Source: SLFH01 sp050486265 (GTDB lineage Bacteria; Planctomycetota; Phycisphaerae; Phycisphaerales; UBA1924). Taken from it: a stretch of DNA of 64,000 nt. Numbering within the stretch: the first letter of the stretch is position 1; each line of letters opens with the position of its first letter. Below are positions 62,730 through 64,000 of this stretch, one piece after another. The notes below the pieces were generated by a model. The model was not told where the DNA came from, searched no databases, and saw only the letters and a list, made by a program, of their open reading frames with translations. The translations under genes and the position numbers were made by a program. Location of the stretch: NCBI GenBank assembly GCA_050486265.1, contig JBJHCY010000006.1, positions 1-64,000 on the forward strand, read 5' to 3'.

Positions 62730-63389
62730 ATGGCCCGGCGCGGCACAACCCCGCTCAGAGTGATTCGGTGCCGCCCGATGCGGTTCTTGGGGATCGCGGC
62801 CCTGCTCTTTGCGCCGCTGGCGACGACCGGGGGCTGCCAGCCCGAGGAGCGGATCGTCCGCTGGAACCCGCCCCTGGCCGGCCTCCCGGGTGCGCGCAGC
62901 CAGACGCCCTTCACCGGGCGCGAGGGCCGGATGGATGTCGACCAGATCCACATCCCGCCCGACCAGCTCCGCGTCGACCGCGGCGACGGCGTGATCGAGC
63001 TGCGCGCCCGCTCGGCCCGCCACCTGATGATCCACATCTACAACACCATGATGCGCGACGACGACGCCGACCTCTTCACCGACCAGGTGCTCAGCAAGGT
63101 CACCGCCGACGAGTTCATCCAGCGCGGACGCAACCCGCGAGAGGCGTACCGCATGCTCAAACGCCACGAGCGCGACATCAAGGCCCTGTTCGACGCCATG
63201 CCGGCGGGCGAACAGACGCCAGGAGTCTTCTGGTCGCGCATCGGCGAGGTCGACGGCACGCGCATCTACCGCCTCCAGGTCGACGGCCCCGGCACGGGCG
63301 AACTCCGCTTCACCGCCATGGACATCGCGATGGAGAAGGGCAACTTCAGGCTGCGATGGTTCGGCAGGCCGGGAAGGCCGCAGCACTGA
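62730..63389 (+). CDS. Putative lipoprotein of unknown function
   Basis: Not recognised. Up to 219 residues. The hydrophobic signal AALLFAPLATTGGC ends in a possible lipobox (TGGC). A mixed alpha/beta domain follows with RMDVDQIHIPPDQLRVDRGDGVIELRARSARHLMIHIYNTM. The C-terminal half has RIYRLQVDGPGTGELRFTAMDIAMEKGNFRLRWFGR. The start may be 62730 (basic n-region, good third positions) or ATG 62778; neither has a clear ribosome-binding site. Confidence 0.65.
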   Translation: MARRGTTPLRVIRCRPMRFLGIAALLFAPLATTGGCQPEERIVRWNPPLAGLPGARSQTPFTGREGRMDVDQIHIPPDQLRVDRGDGVIELRARSARHLMIHIYNTMMRDDDADLFTDQVLSKVTADEFIQRGRNPREAYRMLKRHERDIKALFDAMPAGEQTPGVFWSRIGEVDGTRIYRLQVDGPGTGELRFTAMDIAMEKGNFRLRWFGRPGRPQH

Positions 63390-63424
63390 CAAAGGGCGCG
63401 GGGCTCTCGATCCCCGTTGCCTTG

Positions 63425-63459
63425 ACGCCGACCTCTGAGCAAAGCGAAGAGTCGGGTCG
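63425..63459 (+). repeat. 35-bp dispersed element, copy 3
   Basis: Direct copy of the 48435 element with two mismatches (GAGCAAAGCG for GAGCGCAGCG). It is again followed by a REP about 40 bases on. Confidence 0.7.
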
Positions 63460-63500
63460 ACGGACCATCAACTCGACGACGAGGCTGAAACACCAAAAAA

Positions 63501-63533
63501 ACACTGGCGGACGAGCCGCCAGTGCCACAGATC
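63501..63533. repeat. REP copy 5 (CACTGGCGG family)
   Basis: CACTGGCGG and CCGCCAGTG around an ACGAG loop, then CCACAGATCTATCGCTGTT. The tail matches that of copy 2 (CTCTGTCGCTGTT) beyond the palindrome. Confidence 0.75.
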
Positions 63534-63546
63534 TATCGCTGTTCCG

Positions 63547-64000
63547 TCACTCCCCCGTATCAAGCACCGCCATAAACGCTTCCTGCGGGATGCTGACGGA
63601 GCCGACGGATTTCATCCGCTCCTTGCCCTTCTTCTGCTTCTCCAGCAGCTTGCGCTTGCGCGTCACATCGCCGCCGTAGCACTTGGCCGTCACATCCTTG
63701 CGGAAGCCCTTGATGGTCTCGCGGGCGATGATCTTCCCGCCGATGGCGGCCTGCAGCGGGATCTCGAACTGGTGCCTGGGGATCTGCTGGCGGAGGCGCA
63801 CCAGGAGGTGGCGCCCGCGTTGCTCGGCCTTGTCGCGGTGGGTGATGAGGCTGAGGGCCTCGACCGGGTCGCCGTTGACGAGGATGTCGACCTTGACGAG
63901 GTTGTCGACTCTGAACTCGAGGACCTCGTAGTCCATCGTGCCGTAGCCGGCGGTCATGCCCTTGAGCTTGTCGTAGAAGTCGTACATGAGCTCTGCGAGG
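63547..64000 (-). CDS. lepA: Elongation factor 4 (LepA), 3' part, 5' end cut by the window edge
   Basis: LepA is a translational GTPase that back-translocates or assists ribosomes. Only the C-terminal ~150 residues are present; the frame runs off the right edge. They include LAELMYDFYDKLKGMTAGYGTMDYEVLEFRVDNLVKVDILVNGDPVEALSLITHRDKA. The LepA-specific end is KIIARETIKGFRKDVTAKCYGGDVTRKRKLLEKQKKGKERMKSVGSVSIPQEAFMAVL. The GTPase domain lies beyond the window. Confidence 0.95.
   Translation of the reverse strand, partial: LAELMYDFYDKLKGMTAGYGTMDYEVLEFRVDNLVKVDILVNGDPVEALSLITHRDKAEQRGRHLLVRLRQQIPRHQFEIPLQAAIGGKIIARETIKGFRKDVTAKCYGGDVTRKRKLLEKQKKGKERMKSVGSVSIPQEAFMAVLDTGE

Overview
The window is visibly GC-rich and gene-dense, and looks like a chromosomal segment of a motile planctomycete, most likely class Phycisphaerae. 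That placement is inferred from combined traits, not from a marker search. The traits are a bacterial flagellar operon, the futalosine menaquinone gene mqnC, secreted proteins ending in VPLP/VPAP...GLxxLGLGLVAxRRRR sorting tails, a secreted metalloprotease with a dockerin-like tail ending in GC, planctomycete-style pseudopilins, and a large membrane pyrophosphatase. I found no rRNA, tRNA, CRISPR array, phage or transposase gene by eye. tRNAs could be missed without a covariance search.

Layout. 1-10.9 kb is a flagellar block on + (flgI, flgJ-like, flgN-like, flgK, flgL, fliW, csrA, two flagellins). It holds the complete FliW-CsrA-flagellin homeostasis set, and both flagellin ribosome-binding sites are embedded in an identical CACGGAGG. 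11-20 kb is housekeeping: xerD-type recombinase, mqnC, efp, an AsmA-like protein, aroK, trpF, a rhomboid-TPR fusion and citrate synthase. 20.1-24.2 kb is a tight six-gene minus-strand cluster, AT-richer in its promoter-proximal half. It encodes a MauE-like membrane redox protein, a small exported six-cysteine protein, an anchored unknown, two paralogous pseudopilins and a trypsin-like lipoprotein; it is the best candidate here for an undescribed system. 24.4-29 kb has a NYN/YacP-like protein, rpsU and a membrane pyrophosphatase with a large insertion.

29-38.6 kb is mixed: a DMT exporter, the dockerin-tailed metalloprotease, a methyltransferase/C45-peptidase pair, a lipoprotein and rplU. 38.6-44.4 kb has an orphan MacB-like permease, a XRE-cupin regulator divergent from a tiny membrane protein, an NtrC-type regulator, ruvC and ribE. 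44.5-52.7 kb has a PQQ-propeller lipoprotein, purH, an HNH endonuclease, phhB, gluQ, a DUF192 lipoprotein and a SpoIIE/RsbU-type phosphatase. 52.8-55.8 kb has three secreted proteins with C-terminal sorting tails. 55.9-64 kb has apt, a solitary groES-like gene, aroA, a metalloprotease/PDZ protein, purN, a thioesterase, a DinB-like protein and the 3' part of lepA.

Several intergenic gaps are filled by dispersed palindromic sequence: a 9-bp-stem REP (CACTGGCGG/CCGCCAGTG, five copies), a 35-bp element (three copies, both orientations), and longer elements with a G-rich left end and C-rich right end (at least five copies). These are the most repetitive parts of an otherwise ordinary chromosome.
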